A program made the translations under genes and the position numbers. From positions 1-64,000 of the forward strand of contig CABZDR010000005.1 in NCBI GenBank assembly GCA_902524535.1: a DNA stretch of 64,000 nucleotides, given 5' to 3'. The notes beneath the pieces were generated by a model, which saw nothing but the letters and a program-made list of their open reading frames with translations, did no database searches and was not told the DNA's origin. Below are positions 55,917 through 63,614 of the stretch, in pieces (the stretch's first letter is position 1; every line of letters begins with the position of its first letter). This DNA is from an uncultured Pelagibacteraceae bacterium. Lineage in GTDB: Bacteria > Pseudomonadota > Alphaproteobacteria > Pelagibacterales > Pelagibacteraceae.

Positions 55917-55986
55917 TATCTTTAATCCTTTCGTTATTTATTAATTAAAAGATGATTGACTCGTATAAATTTATTGAATCTTTAAT

Positions 55987-56015
55987 ATTACAGAATTGTT
56001 ACACTTTTGTTAAAA
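55987..56015 (-). promoter_or_regulatory. Pho-box-like repeats upstream of pstS
   Basis: On the reverse strand, TTTTAAC-AAAA-GTGTAAC-AATT-CTGTAAT gives three 7-base units at an exact 11-base period, the geometry of PhoB direct repeats (CTGTCAT-type units with 4-base spacers). It lies between the unknown exported protein and pstS, correctly oriented for pstS, and phoB and phoR are encoded in the same cluster. Confidence 0.75.
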
Positions 56016-56025
56016 AGGTAACTTT

Positions 56026-56634
56026 TTAGTTGTATTTTTTTGATATAATTATTTGATCAATATCAGTTTCTAAGCCACCAATACATGAAACAGGGTTTAC
56101 CTGTTCATTAAGAGCTAGTTCTTTGGTTGGACGTAAAGTTATTTCTAGTTTTACTAAGTTTACTAGTTCCTCTCTAATTTCTTCATCATATCTCCAGTCT
56201 GGCCATGAACTTGGGGTTGAAAATATAGAGGTTAAATAGCTTGTAGCCATAGTATATCTATAATTACTCAAATTTTCATTCCTCAATAAAAAATCTCTTA
56301 CAGAATTAAAAATATTCCTACATCTAAAAGAATCTGAAAAATAATTTTCCTTCTTGAGATTTCTATTCATAGGAACAGAAACAATTAAATCAATTGAATT
56401 TTTAGAATACGAGGTAACTACGTCTGTATAAAATTCAGCTTCAGTAACTTCTAAATGATCTTTAATAGAAGGATATGAAGTTTTCAAATCTGCCTCTAAT
56501 CTAAAAATTCCAATATCAAAAACTGTAAGTTGCTGATTTCTTAATAATGTTGTGATATCTTTAGAAAAAACACTTGTTGTTATAGAGCTTAATAAAAAAG
56601 CAAAAATCAAAATATTTTTGAATATTTTAACCAT
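56026..56634 (-). CDS. Unknown exported protein within the pho cluster
   Basis: A 202-residue protein with a clear signal peptide (NILIFAFLLSSITTSVFS) and a mature part of about 178 residues without recognised domain. Two cysteines (FRCRN and VSCIGG) could form a disulfide in the periplasm. Notable segments are VFDIGIFRLEADLK, DLIVSVPMN and SSWPDWRYDEEIREELV. It lies between phoR and pstS on the same strand, and a weak Pho-like repeat precedes it, so a role in the phosphate response is likely but the function is unknown. Confidence 0.75.
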   Translation of the reverse strand: MVKIFKNILIFAFLLSSITTSVFSKDITTLLRNQQLTVFDIGIFRLEADLKTSYPSIKDHLEVTEAEFYTDVVTSYSKNSIDLIVSVPMNRNLKKENYFSDSFRCRNIFNSVRDFLLRNENLSNYRYTMATSYLTSIFSTPSSWPDWRYDEEIREELVNLVKLEITLRPTKELALNEQVNPVSCIGGLETDIDQIIISKKYN

Positions 56635-56657
56635 ATAAAAAAATTAATTAAAAGATT

Positions 56658-56686
56658 AACATTAATCAAGTAAAGAATTGTTAAAA
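56658..56686 (-). promoter_or_regulatory. Weak Pho-box-like repeat before the unknown exported gene
   Basis: Reverse strand TTTTAAC-AATT-CTTTACT-TGAT-TAATGTT has the same 11-base period and the same leading unit as the pstS box, but the second and third units match poorly. It lies 24-52 bases upstream of the ATG at 56634. Confidence 0.35.
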
Positions 56687-56725
56687 AAACCTTCTAAAAC
56701 TATTACAATATAATATTTTTTAAAT

Positions 56726-57871
56726 TTAAGTTTTCGCTGGTAAATAAATTTGAATTTCAGTTCCTTGGTTTTCCTCACTTAGAATCTCATAGTGTCCACG
56801 ATGTTGAGTAACTATATGTTTAACAATAGCTAATCCTAAACCGGTTCCACCAACCTTGTTACTTTGTTCAAGATCTACCCTAAAAAATCTTTCTGTAATT
56901 CTAGAAATATATCTTTGAGGAATGCCAACACCTTCGTCTTTAATACTGATCATAAAATTTTTTTCTAACAATTTACCATCGCTAATTTTGCTTGATATAA
57001 AAATAGACTTATTTTCCTTTGAATACTTAATTGCATTATCTAAAAGATTAGAAAAAACAGTTTGTAATTTTTTTTCATCTCCAATAACAACTGTTGGATT
57101 GGCGAGAGATAAATTAATATTTAATTTCTTTCTTTTTAAAACAATCTCAAAATTACTGATGATTGTTTTGAAAAGATCATTTATATCAACTAAAGAGTTT
57201 GGCCTTATGTGTTCTTCTAATTCAATTCTTGTGAGTATTAAAAGATCATTAATTAAATTTTCCATTCTATTTGATTGATCAGTCATTATTTTCATAAATT
57301 TTTTTTTAGCCTTTTCATCATCAGACGCTGGGCCCTCAATTGTTTCTAGTGATCCCTTGATTGCCATTAAAGGTGTTCTTAATTCATGGCTTACATTTGC
57401 TACAAAATCAGTTTTAAATTTTTGTGCTTTTGTAATTTCAGTAAAATCTTTTAAAAATAACACAACAGAGTCTGGTTCAGTAAACAAATGAGTTGGGCCA
57501 GGAATAATATAAATTTTATAGAATTGATATGATGGGAGGTCTATTTCAACATCAATATTTTTTGTTTTATTTTCTACGATAGCTTTTTCAATATTTTCTA
57601 TTAATTCTGGATTTCGAATTATAGAAGATATGTTTTTATCAATTAAATTACTTCCAAATCTTTTTAATGCACTTGGATTGGCATATTTAATTATGTTAAA
57701 TTTATTTAATGCAAAAAATTGATCTTCAAGCTCATCAATAATTACTCTTTTTGTTTTTTCTTCTCTTTTATTAACTATTGTAGCGGTATTTATTGATTTA
57801 TTTTTTTTTTGATTAAGTAAATAGAGAAGATAAACTATCACAACTATAAGTAGAATGACGAAATATTCCAT
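56726..57871 (-). CDS. phoR: Phosphate regulon sensor kinase PhoR
   Basis: Membrane histidine kinase, 381 residues: one N-terminal helix (VILLIVVIVYLLYLL-like, about 4-20), a PAS domain (about 45-140), the HisKA motif FVANVSHELRTPLMAIKGS near 157, and the ATPase domain with LLDNAIKYSKENK, KDEGVGIPQRYISRI and GGTGLGLAIVKHI. The single-helix plus PAS layout and the pst/phoB neighbourhood identify it as PhoR. It lies downstream of the lipid-remodelling genes on the same strand rather than beside phoB. Confidence 0.93.
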   Translation of the reverse strand: MEYFVILLIVVIVYLLYLLNQKKNKSINTATIVNKREEKTKRVIIDELEDQFFALNKFNIIKYANPSALKRFGSNLIDKNISSIIRNPELIENIEKAIVENKTKNIDVEIDLPSYQFYKIYIIPGPTHLFTEPDSVVLFLKDFTEITKAQKFKTDFVANVSHELRTPLMAIKGSLETIEGPASDDEKAKKKFMKIMTDQSNRMENLINDLLILTRIELEEHIRPNSLVDINDLFKTIISNFEIVLKRKKLNINLSLANPTVVIGDEKKLQTVFSNLLDNAIKYSKENKSIFISSKISDGKLLEKNFMISIKDEGVGIPQRYISRITERFFRVDLEQSNKVGGTGLGLAIVKHIVTQHRGHYEILSEENQGTEIQIYLPAKT

Positions 57872-57936
57872 AAATTTAGATGGCTTAATTTTGCATCATT
57901 ACACTTTTTAATGCAAATAAATTAAGGAAAAATTAA

Positions 57937-58943
57937 CTAATGATTTGGTGAAATATTGTTAAAAAATATTTTTGCTGTTTCTTCCCAAGTGAATTTTTTT
58001 GCAAATTCAAGACAATCATTTCTGTCAACTTTTAAAGCTTTTTGGGCTGATACTTTAAGATCATCATCTAAACAATTTATTTTGGATCCTTCAAATATAT
58101 CTTTAGGACCTGGAACAGGATACGCAGCAACAGGTGTTCCACAATTTAAAGCTTCTGTAACTACAATTCCAAATGTATCTGTTTTACTAGGGAAAACAAA
58201 AACATCAGAGGATGCAAAATGTGATGCTAATTCACCATTTGTTTTTTCTCCTAAAAAATATCTTTAGGGAATTCTTTTTTTAATTTTTTTAAATCAGGTC
58301 CTTTTCCTATAATTATTTTTGTACCTTCTAAATCACATTCTAAAAAAGCTCTTATGTTTTTTTCAACTGCAACTCTTCCAACATAAATCCAAATAGGTCT
58401 TTTATGAGGTAAATCAATTTTTTTAGGGTTCTTAAAAGCTCCATGATTTCCTCCTCTAGTCCAAGTAATCATTTTATTGTCATCTATACCTATACCGATT
58501 AATTCTTTTCTCATAGACTCTGTAGTTACTAAAATTCTCTCAGCCTTATTATGAAAATTTGCTAAGAATTTTTCAGCCCATTTTGCTGGTATAATAGGAA
58601 AGTAAAGTTTTAGATATTTATCAAATCTTGTATGGAAACTCGTAGTAAACTTTAGATTATTTTTTAAACAATATCTTCTTGCCATAGTGCCTATCGGGCC
58701 TTCGGTAGCGATATGAATTGCATCTGGATTGATTTTCTTTATTAAATTACCAACTCTTGGCCATACATTTATAGACAACTTAATTTCATTATATTTCGGC
58801 ATCGGAAAAGTAAAAAATAAGTCAGGTGTAATATATTCTATTCTATGACCTTGTTCTTTTAATACATTGCCTGTTTCATGTAAGGTTCTTACGACACCAT
58901 TTACTTGTGGAAAATATGCGTCTGTAGCAATTAAAATTTTCAT
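57937..58943 (-). pseudogene. agt: Family 4 glycosyltransferase (Agt-like), frameshifted
   Basis: The first part, 58943 to a TAG at 58251, gives 230 residues of a GT4 glycosyltransferase (MKILIATDAYFPQVNGVVR, DAIHIATEGPIG, TSFHTRFDKYL, WIYVGRVAVEKNI) and ends FPKDIF-stop. A minus-one shift in the six-T run at the stop continues as LGEKTNGELASHFASSDVF, with the donor motif SKTDTFGIVVTEALNCGTP, to a TAG at 57937. Together they make 335 residues, a normal length. In phosphate-starved SAR11 and rhizobia Agt makes glycolipids from the diacylglycerol released by PlcP, the gene 3 bases upstream. A sequencing error, true mutation or recoding are all possible. Confidence 0.85.
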
Positions 58944-58946
58944 TAA

Positions 58947-59759
58947 TTATGAAGCTTTTTTTAATTCTTTAGTTTTAATTGGTTCAATTATTTCTTTATC
59001 GTCTAAATATTGTTCTCTTATTTTGTCCCAATATAATATTTCAAAACTACCATCATAATTTTCGGCTAATGCGGTACAAGATTCAACCCAGTCTCCACAA
59101 TTTAAATAATTGACCCCATTAAAGTCTCTATCCTCAGCATGATGGATGTGGCCACAAATAATTCCATCAAATTTTTTTCTTTTTGCATAATCTGAAAGTG
59201 TTTTTTCATATTCACCAATATATTTAACTGCATTTTTGACTTTATACTTTAAAAATTTTGCAAGAGACCAATATTCTTTTCCTCTCAATCTTCTAAAAAA
59301 ATTAATTATTACATTTAATTTTAATAGTAAATTATAGGCTATTGATCCAAGTTTAGATAACCATTTAGCATGTTTCATAACACCATCCCAAGCATCACCA
59401 TGAACAACAACATATTTTTTTCCTGCATTTGTTTCATGAATAACTTTATTAACCATATGGATGTCACCAAAATGCATTGGAATAAATTTTCTTAACATTT
59501 CGTCATGATTACCCATTATGTAGAAAACTTTGGTACCATGTCTAGCTTTTCTTAAAATTTTTTGGATTACATCATTATGTTCTTGAGGCCAAAAAAAACT
59601 TTTTTGCATTTCCCAGATATCTATAATGTCCCCTACAAGATAAAGATTTTCGGATCTTGAGTTTTTAAAAAACTCTAAAAGTTTTTTCGCCTGACAACCC
59701 TTGGTACCTAAATGAACATCAGAAATAAATATACTTTTATATTTAAGTAAATTAGGCAT
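58947..59759 (-). CDS. plcP: PlcP-like phospholipase (metallophosphoesterase)
   Basis: A 270-residue calcineurin-like metallophosphoesterase. Metal ligands lie in FISDVHLGTKG (near 13), YLVGDIIDIWEM (near 42), YIMGNHDEML (near 78), VVHGDAWDGVM (near 117) and ICGHIHHAEDR (near 198). It resembles LpxH-type enzymes, but the WDGVMKHAKWLSKLG region, the length and the linkage to an Agt-like glycosyltransferase and phoR match PlcP, which degrades phospholipids to diacylglycerol under phosphate starvation. A Pho-box-like repeat lies 63-80 bases upstream. Confidence 0.87.
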   Translation of the reverse strand: MPNLLKYKSIFISDVHLGTKGCQAKKLLEFFKNSRSENLYLVGDIIDIWEMQKSFFWPQEHNDVIQKILRKARHGTKVFYIMGNHDEMLRKFIPMHFGDIHMVNKVIHETNAGKKYVVVHGDAWDGVMKHAKWLSKLGSIAYNLLLKLNVIINFFRRLRGKEYWSLAKFLKYKVKNAVKYIGEYEKTLSDYAKRKKFDGIICGHIHHAEDRDFNGVNYLNCGDWVESCTALAENYDGSFEILYWDKIREQYLDDKEIIEPIKTKELKKAS

Positions 59760-59772
59760 TTAAAGACCTATA

Positions 59773-59801
59773 TTTTAATACAACTGTAACACGAATCATG
59801 T
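59773..59801 (+). promoter_or_regulatory. Pho-box-like repeats facing the lipid kinase
   Basis: On the plus strand TTTTAAT-ACAA-CTGTAAC-ACGA-ATCATGT repeats at 11-base period; the first two units match the pstS box and the third is weak. It ends 56 bases before the lipid kinase ATG. Confidence 0.6.
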
Positions 59802-59821
59802 ACTTCTTATTTCATTTGAAT

Positions 59822-59839
59822 GTTACAAATTTGTTAAAA
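59822..59839 (-). promoter_or_regulatory. Pho-box-like repeats facing plcP
   Basis: On the reverse strand TTTTAAC-AAAT-TTGTAAC repeats with the same 7+4+7 spacing and nearly the same sequence as the pstS box. It lies about 63 bases upstream of the plcP ATG, on the opposite strand to the other box in the same 98-base spacer. Confidence 0.65.
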
Positions 59840-59857
59840 ATTTTTTAAGGATTAATT

Positions 59858-60742
59858 ATGTTATGTTGTTTGATTTATAATTTGAATTCTTCCTCTGGAA
59901 GAAAATCTATATTCATAAATAGGATTTTATCTAAGTTAAAAGAGAATATTTCTGTAGACTACTTTGAAACAAAAACAATAAATCAAGCTAAGAAAATTTT
60001 CAAAAATTTTAATCAAAAAAATTATGATCGACTAATAGTAGCTGGTGGTGATGGTTCAGTTTCTTTTGCAATTAATGAATTAATTAAAAATAATTTTGAT
60101 TTTAAAGACGATTTTGCCATAGGTTATATTCCTGCTGGCACTGCAAATTTGCTTCAAGCTGAATTATCAATGAATAAAAAAGTTGATGATATAGTAAATG
60201 TGTTGGTTTCTAATAATTATAAATCCTCTAATCTTGTAAAAATTAACGATAATTATTTCTTTTTAATGGCTGGTATAGGATGGGATGCAAAAATTGTTCA
60301 TTCAATTAATTCAAAAATTAAAAAGATTCTAGGTAAAATTATATTTGGTATCAAAGGTTTTCAATATTTCTTGTTTATGAATAATAAAAAGTTAAATGTC
60401 ACTTTTGATGGTCAATTTTATCAAGCAGACTGGATATTATCTTCAAATACCAAATATTACGCTGGACATCATAAAATAAATAAAACAAATATTTTTGAAG
60501 AGAAATTAGTCACCTATATATTTAAAGATTTGACTAGGATTAGTTTATTATATTCAATTTTTTTAATAATTCTTAATGGTGATTTAAGTAAAAATAAAAA
60601 TGTTATTACTACTTATGCACAAAACATTACAATTGATGGAAATGATTTGATACCTGTTCAAATTGATGGAGATAATTTTGGTTCATATAAAAAAATTCAT
60701 TTAAATCTATCAAATAAAAAAGTGAATTTTCTTGTAAAATAA
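59858..60742 (+). CDS. Diacylglycerol/lipid kinase family protein
   Basis: A 294-residue protein of the DagK/YegS lipid kinase family. The nucleotide motif LIVAGGDGSVSFAINELI is near 58, GYIPAGTANLLQAEL near 92 (the usual GTxNDxA is GTANLLQ here), and FLMAGIGWDAKIVHSI near 133. The C-terminal beta-sandwich ends in VQIDGDNFG. It could phosphorylate diacylglycerol freed by PlcP, or make another phospholipid. It is divergent from plcP, and both seem to be PhoB-controlled from one spacer. Its stop directly abuts that of manC (TAATTA). Confidence 0.87.
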   Translation: MLCCLIYNLNSSSGRKSIFINRILSKLKENISVDYFETKTINQAKKIFKNFNQKNYDRLIVAGGDGSVSFAINELIKNNFDFKDDFAIGYIPAGTANLLQAELSMNKKVDDIVNVLVSNNYKSSNLVKINDNYFFLMAGIGWDAKIVHSINSKIKKILGKIIFGIKGFQYFLFMNNKKLNVTFDGQFYQADWILSSNTKYYAGHHKINKTNIFEEKLVTYIFKDLTRISLLYSIFLIILNGDLSKNKNVITTYAQNITIDGNDLIPVQIDGDNFGSYKKIHLNLSNKKVNFLVK

Positions 60743-61933
60743 TTATTTTATTCTTCCATAAATATCTTGGTATCTAACTATATCAGTTTCTTTTAAAATT
60801 GAGCCTACTTGTGCTTCAATAATTTTTACTGGTTTTTTATATGGGTTTTCTATTCTATGGATTGCACCTAATGGAACAAAAATAGTTTCGTCAGGTTTCA
60901 TTGTAAAATATTTCTTATTTAAAGTAATTTTAGGTTTACCATGAGTAACTACCCAGTGCTCAGCTCTATGATGATGTTTCTGAAGACTTAATATACCTTT
61001 TGGTTTTACATATATTTCTTTAATTAAAAATTCTTTACCATTGAATAGATTAACATAACTGCCCCAAGGTCTATGAAATACATTTTTCTTTTTAAAATAA
61101 TGTCTTTTATTTCTTCCATACATTTTACAGATTTCTTTCCAAGAACCTAAGTCAGACCAAGGAATATCTAATTTAATCGCATTTATATCTTTAGTTTTTT
61201 CTAATATTGCATAATCAAAAGACTTAGCTGTTGCTTTGGTAAATGCTTGTTTGTTTAAATAATACACATTACTTTTATATTTTGCTTTTGTTACAGCTTT
61301 GTTACAGTTTTGGTAAATATTTGGCTGGTGTTTTTTAAAATTGTTAATGATTGAGTCTTTTCTCAAATAAAACATTCCAGAATTCCAATAACCTTTTTTA
61401 CTAATTATTTGTTTAGCTTTAGCCTCTTTAGGTTTTTCTACAAATCTAGATACTTTATTATTTTTTGTTAAAAAATAACCAAATTCACTTGAAGGCATAG
61501 TAGGTTTAATTCCAAAGATAAAAATATTATTATGAGTGAGTTTCTTTTGATTTTTTTTGATAGCTTTATTGAATAACCCTATCTTTTCTATCAAATGATC
61601 AGCGGCCAAGAACATTAGAGGTTGTTCGTTTGGAATATCTTTAATTAGAGCGGTACTTAAAATTGCTGGTGCTGTGTTTCTTTTAGCTGGCTCTAAAACT
61701 ATCTTGAATTTTCTTATTTTGTGTTTCTTAAGGTGTTGTTTTACTTGTTTTAAATATTTTGCATTAGTGCTTATAATCGGTACATCAAATATAGATGCTT
61801 TAACTCTCTCTAAAGTTTTTCCCAATAAAGTCCAATTACCAAAATCTATAAACTGTTTAGCTTGATGTTTTTTGGCTTTTGGCCAAAGTCTAGTGCCAGC
61901 TCCTCCGCATAAAATAACTGGTCTAATTTTCAT
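60743..61933 (-). CDS. manC: Mannose-1-phosphate guanylyltransferase / cupin isomerase
   Basis: A 396-residue protein with an N-terminal nucleotidyltransferase domain (VILCGGAGTRLWPKAKKHQA, KQFIDFG, EPAKRNTAPAIL, FLAADHLIE) that makes GDP-mannose, and a C-terminal type II mannose-6-phosphate isomerase cupin (RPWGSYVNLF, LSLQKHHHRAEHWVV, DETIFVPLGAIHRIENP). It is shorter than common ManC proteins (about 470) because of a trimmed linker. GDP-mannose feeds polysaccharide or glycolipid synthesis. Its ATG overlaps the stop of the RibB gene by one base. Confidence 0.92.
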   Translation of the reverse strand: MKIRPVILCGGAGTRLWPKAKKHQAKQFIDFGNWTLLGKTLERVKASIFDVPIISTNAKYLKQVKQHLKKHKIRKFKIVLEPAKRNTAPAILSTALIKDIPNEQPLMFLAADHLIEKIGLFNKAIKKNQKKLTHNNIFIFGIKPTMPSSEFGYFLTKNNKVSRFVEKPKEAKAKQIISKKGYWNSGMFYLRKDSIINNFKKHQPNIYQNCNKAVTKAKYKSNVYYLNKQAFTKATAKSFDYAILEKTKDINAIKLDIPWSDLGSWKEICKMYGRNKRHYFKKKNVFHRPWGSYVNLFNGKEFLIKEIYVKPKGILSLQKHHHRAEHWVVTHGKPKITLNKKYFTMKPDETIFVPLGAIHRIENPYKKPVKIIEAQVGSILKETDIVRYQDIYGRIK

Positions 61934-63033
61934 TAAATTAATTCTTGTTTTGTTATTTTAATATTATAACCCTCTAATCCAATCACTTTTTTTGGAGATT
62001 TAGTTATTAAAATCATTTTTCTTATCTTAAGATCTTTAATAATTTGGGCACCAATACCATAGTTTCTTAAAAGTTTATCATTACTTTTTTTATAAGAGCC
62101 TCTATTTTTATAATCTTTTAATGTTTGAGAAACTGATTTTAGATTTGTGTCTTTAATAAAAACTAGAACACAGTTACTAAATTTTTTAAAATAATTAAGT
62201 GTTTTATTGAATGAATTAGGTAATTTTTGACTGATCAAGTAATTATGAACAATATTAGAGGAAATAACTCGAACTCTTGGAACTACACCTTTTTTAATTG
62301 CTCCTTTTACTAAGGCAAAGTGTTCGGAACCATCTAATAAATTTTCATAAATCTTAATTTTATATTTTTGATTTTTTACTTTAATTTCTGATGATTTTTT
62401 TAATTTTACCAACTTTTCTCTTTTCAACCGATAAGAAATTAAATCCTCTATTTTTCCTATTTTCAGTTTATGTTTATCTGCAAAATCAAAAAGATCTTGA
62501 CCTTTAGCCATAGACCCATCCTCATTCATTATTTCACAAATGACTGCTGAATTATTCTTTTTTGCTAGTTTTGAAATATCTACTGAAGCCTCAGTATGAC
62601 CTGCCCTAACTAACACTCCCCCATCTTTAGCAATGATAGGAAATACATGTCCTGGGGAAACAATGTCTTTTTTACTGACATTTTTTTTGGAAGCAATTTT
62701 TATTGTTCTAGATCTATCTTTAGCAGATATTCCTGTTGTAATTCCTTTTTTTGCTTCAATTGAAATTGTAAAAGCAGTTTGATTTCTTGATTGATTAACA
62801 GGTGACATCAAAGATAAATTTAATCTTTTAGCTTGTAAGCTGTCCAAGGCTAAACAAATTAAACCTCTGCCATATTTAGCCATGAAATTTATATTTTTTG
62901 AATTTGTATCGGAAGTAGATATAACAAGATCACCCTCATTTTCTCTTTTTTCATCATCAACCAAAATGAACATGCCGCCTTTTTTGGCAATCTTAATTAT
63001 TGTTTCTATTGATGAATAATTACTTTTTGGCAT
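61933..63033 (-). CDS. ribB: 3,4-dihydroxy-2-butanone-4-phosphate synthase with degenerate RibA domain
   Basis: A 366-residue RibBA-like protein. The N-terminal RibB half is intact: FILVDDEKRENEGDLVIS near 22, FMAKYGRGLICLAL near 50, GITTGISAKDRSRTI near 97, FPIIAKDGGVLVRAGHTEA near 151. The C-terminal half (about 210-366) follows the RibA fold (HFALVKG, RVRVISSNIV, RNYGIGAQII) but lacks the three zinc cysteines and the SECLTGD-type motif, so GTP cyclohydrolase II activity is not expected. Similar RibBX hybrids are known in alphaproteobacteria. It overlaps ribE by 14 bases. Confidence 0.92.
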   Translation of the reverse strand: MPKSNYSSIETIIKIAKKGGMFILVDDEKRENEGDLVISTSDTNSKNINFMAKYGRGLICLALDSLQAKRLNLSLMSPVNQSRNQTAFTISIEAKKGITTGISAKDRSRTIKIASKKNVSKKDIVSPGHVFPIIAKDGGVLVRAGHTEASVDISKLAKKNNSAVICEIMNEDGSMAKGQDLFDFADKHKLKIGKIEDLISYRLKREKLVKLKKSSEIKVKNQKYKIKIYENLLDGSEHFALVKGAIKKGVVPRVRVISSNIVHNYLISQKLPNSFNKTLNYFKKFSNCVLVFIKDTNLKSVSQTLKDYKNRGSYKKSNDKLLRNYGIGAQIIKDLKIRKMILITKSPKKVIGLEGYNIKITKQELI

Positions 63034-63613
63034 TGAAAAAATTTTTAACGTATTTAGATAGAATATCTATTTCAATATTAACTAAACTTCCTTTTTTAAC
63101 CTTAGATAGATTTGTTAGTTTGAAAGTATGAGGGATTACCCATATTTGGAAACCTTTTTTAGTAACCTTTGATATAGTTAGAGAAATACCATTGATACAA
63201 ATTGAAGCTTTTTCAATGATATCTTTTTTATCTCTACGATTTATTTCAAAATCAAAGATATAGGATTTATCTACTTTTTTTATACTTAAAACCTTAGCAG
63301 TGGTATCAACATGACCTTGACATATGTGGCCAGAAATTTTTTGTCCATATTTAAGTGGAAGCTCTAAGTTTATTAAATCGTTTTTTTTTAAAAATTTAAA
63401 CTTTGATCTTTTGACTGTTTCATTTGAAAGATAAAATTCCATAATCTTATTTTTAATTGTGATGAGTGTTAAACATACGCCATCGCAAGCAACTGAAACT
63501 CCTATATCTTTACTTTTTAATTTGAGGTCTGACTTTACAAAAATGTTTATGCCTTTGGCTCTTTTGGATATGCCTGTAATTAATCCTCTATTAAAAATAA
63601 TTCCGTTAAACAT
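63020..63613 (-). CDS. ribE: Riboflavin synthase alpha chain
   Basis: Dismutates two lumazine molecules to riboflavin. The 197-residue protein has the duplicated lumazine-binding barrels: MFNGIIFNRGLI at the start, GVSVACDGVCLTLI near 43, GQKISGHICQGHVDTTAKVL near 84 (first part GHICQGHVD), and ASICINGISLTISKV near 137. It lies one base after ribD. Confidence 0.95.
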   Translation of the reverse strand: MFNGIIFNRGLITGISKRAKGINIFVKSDLKLKSKDIGVSVACDGVCLTLITIKNKIMEFYLSNETVKRSKFKFLKKNDLINLELPLKYGQKISGHICQGHVDTTAKVLSIKKVDKSYIFDFEINRRDKKDIIEKASICINGISLTISKVTKKGFQIWVIPHTFKLTNLSKVKKGSLVNIEIDILSKYVKNFFNAKK

Positions 63614-63614
63614 T

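Noticed and set aside
57872-57936. Pho box upstream of phoR.
   Set aside because: Only one half-site (GTGTAAT on the reverse strand) is present; units 11 bases away do not match.
58251-58260. Programmed minus-one frameshift in the glycosyltransferase.
   Set aside because: The site lacks a full slippery heptamer in frame and no strong downstream stem-loop is visible, so I report the frameshift but do not claim recoding.
57956-58267. A 103-codon plus-strand ORF opposite the second half of the glycosyltransferase.
   Set aside because: It is antisense to a reading frame with clear GT4 motifs; its length results from the codon bias of the opposite strand.
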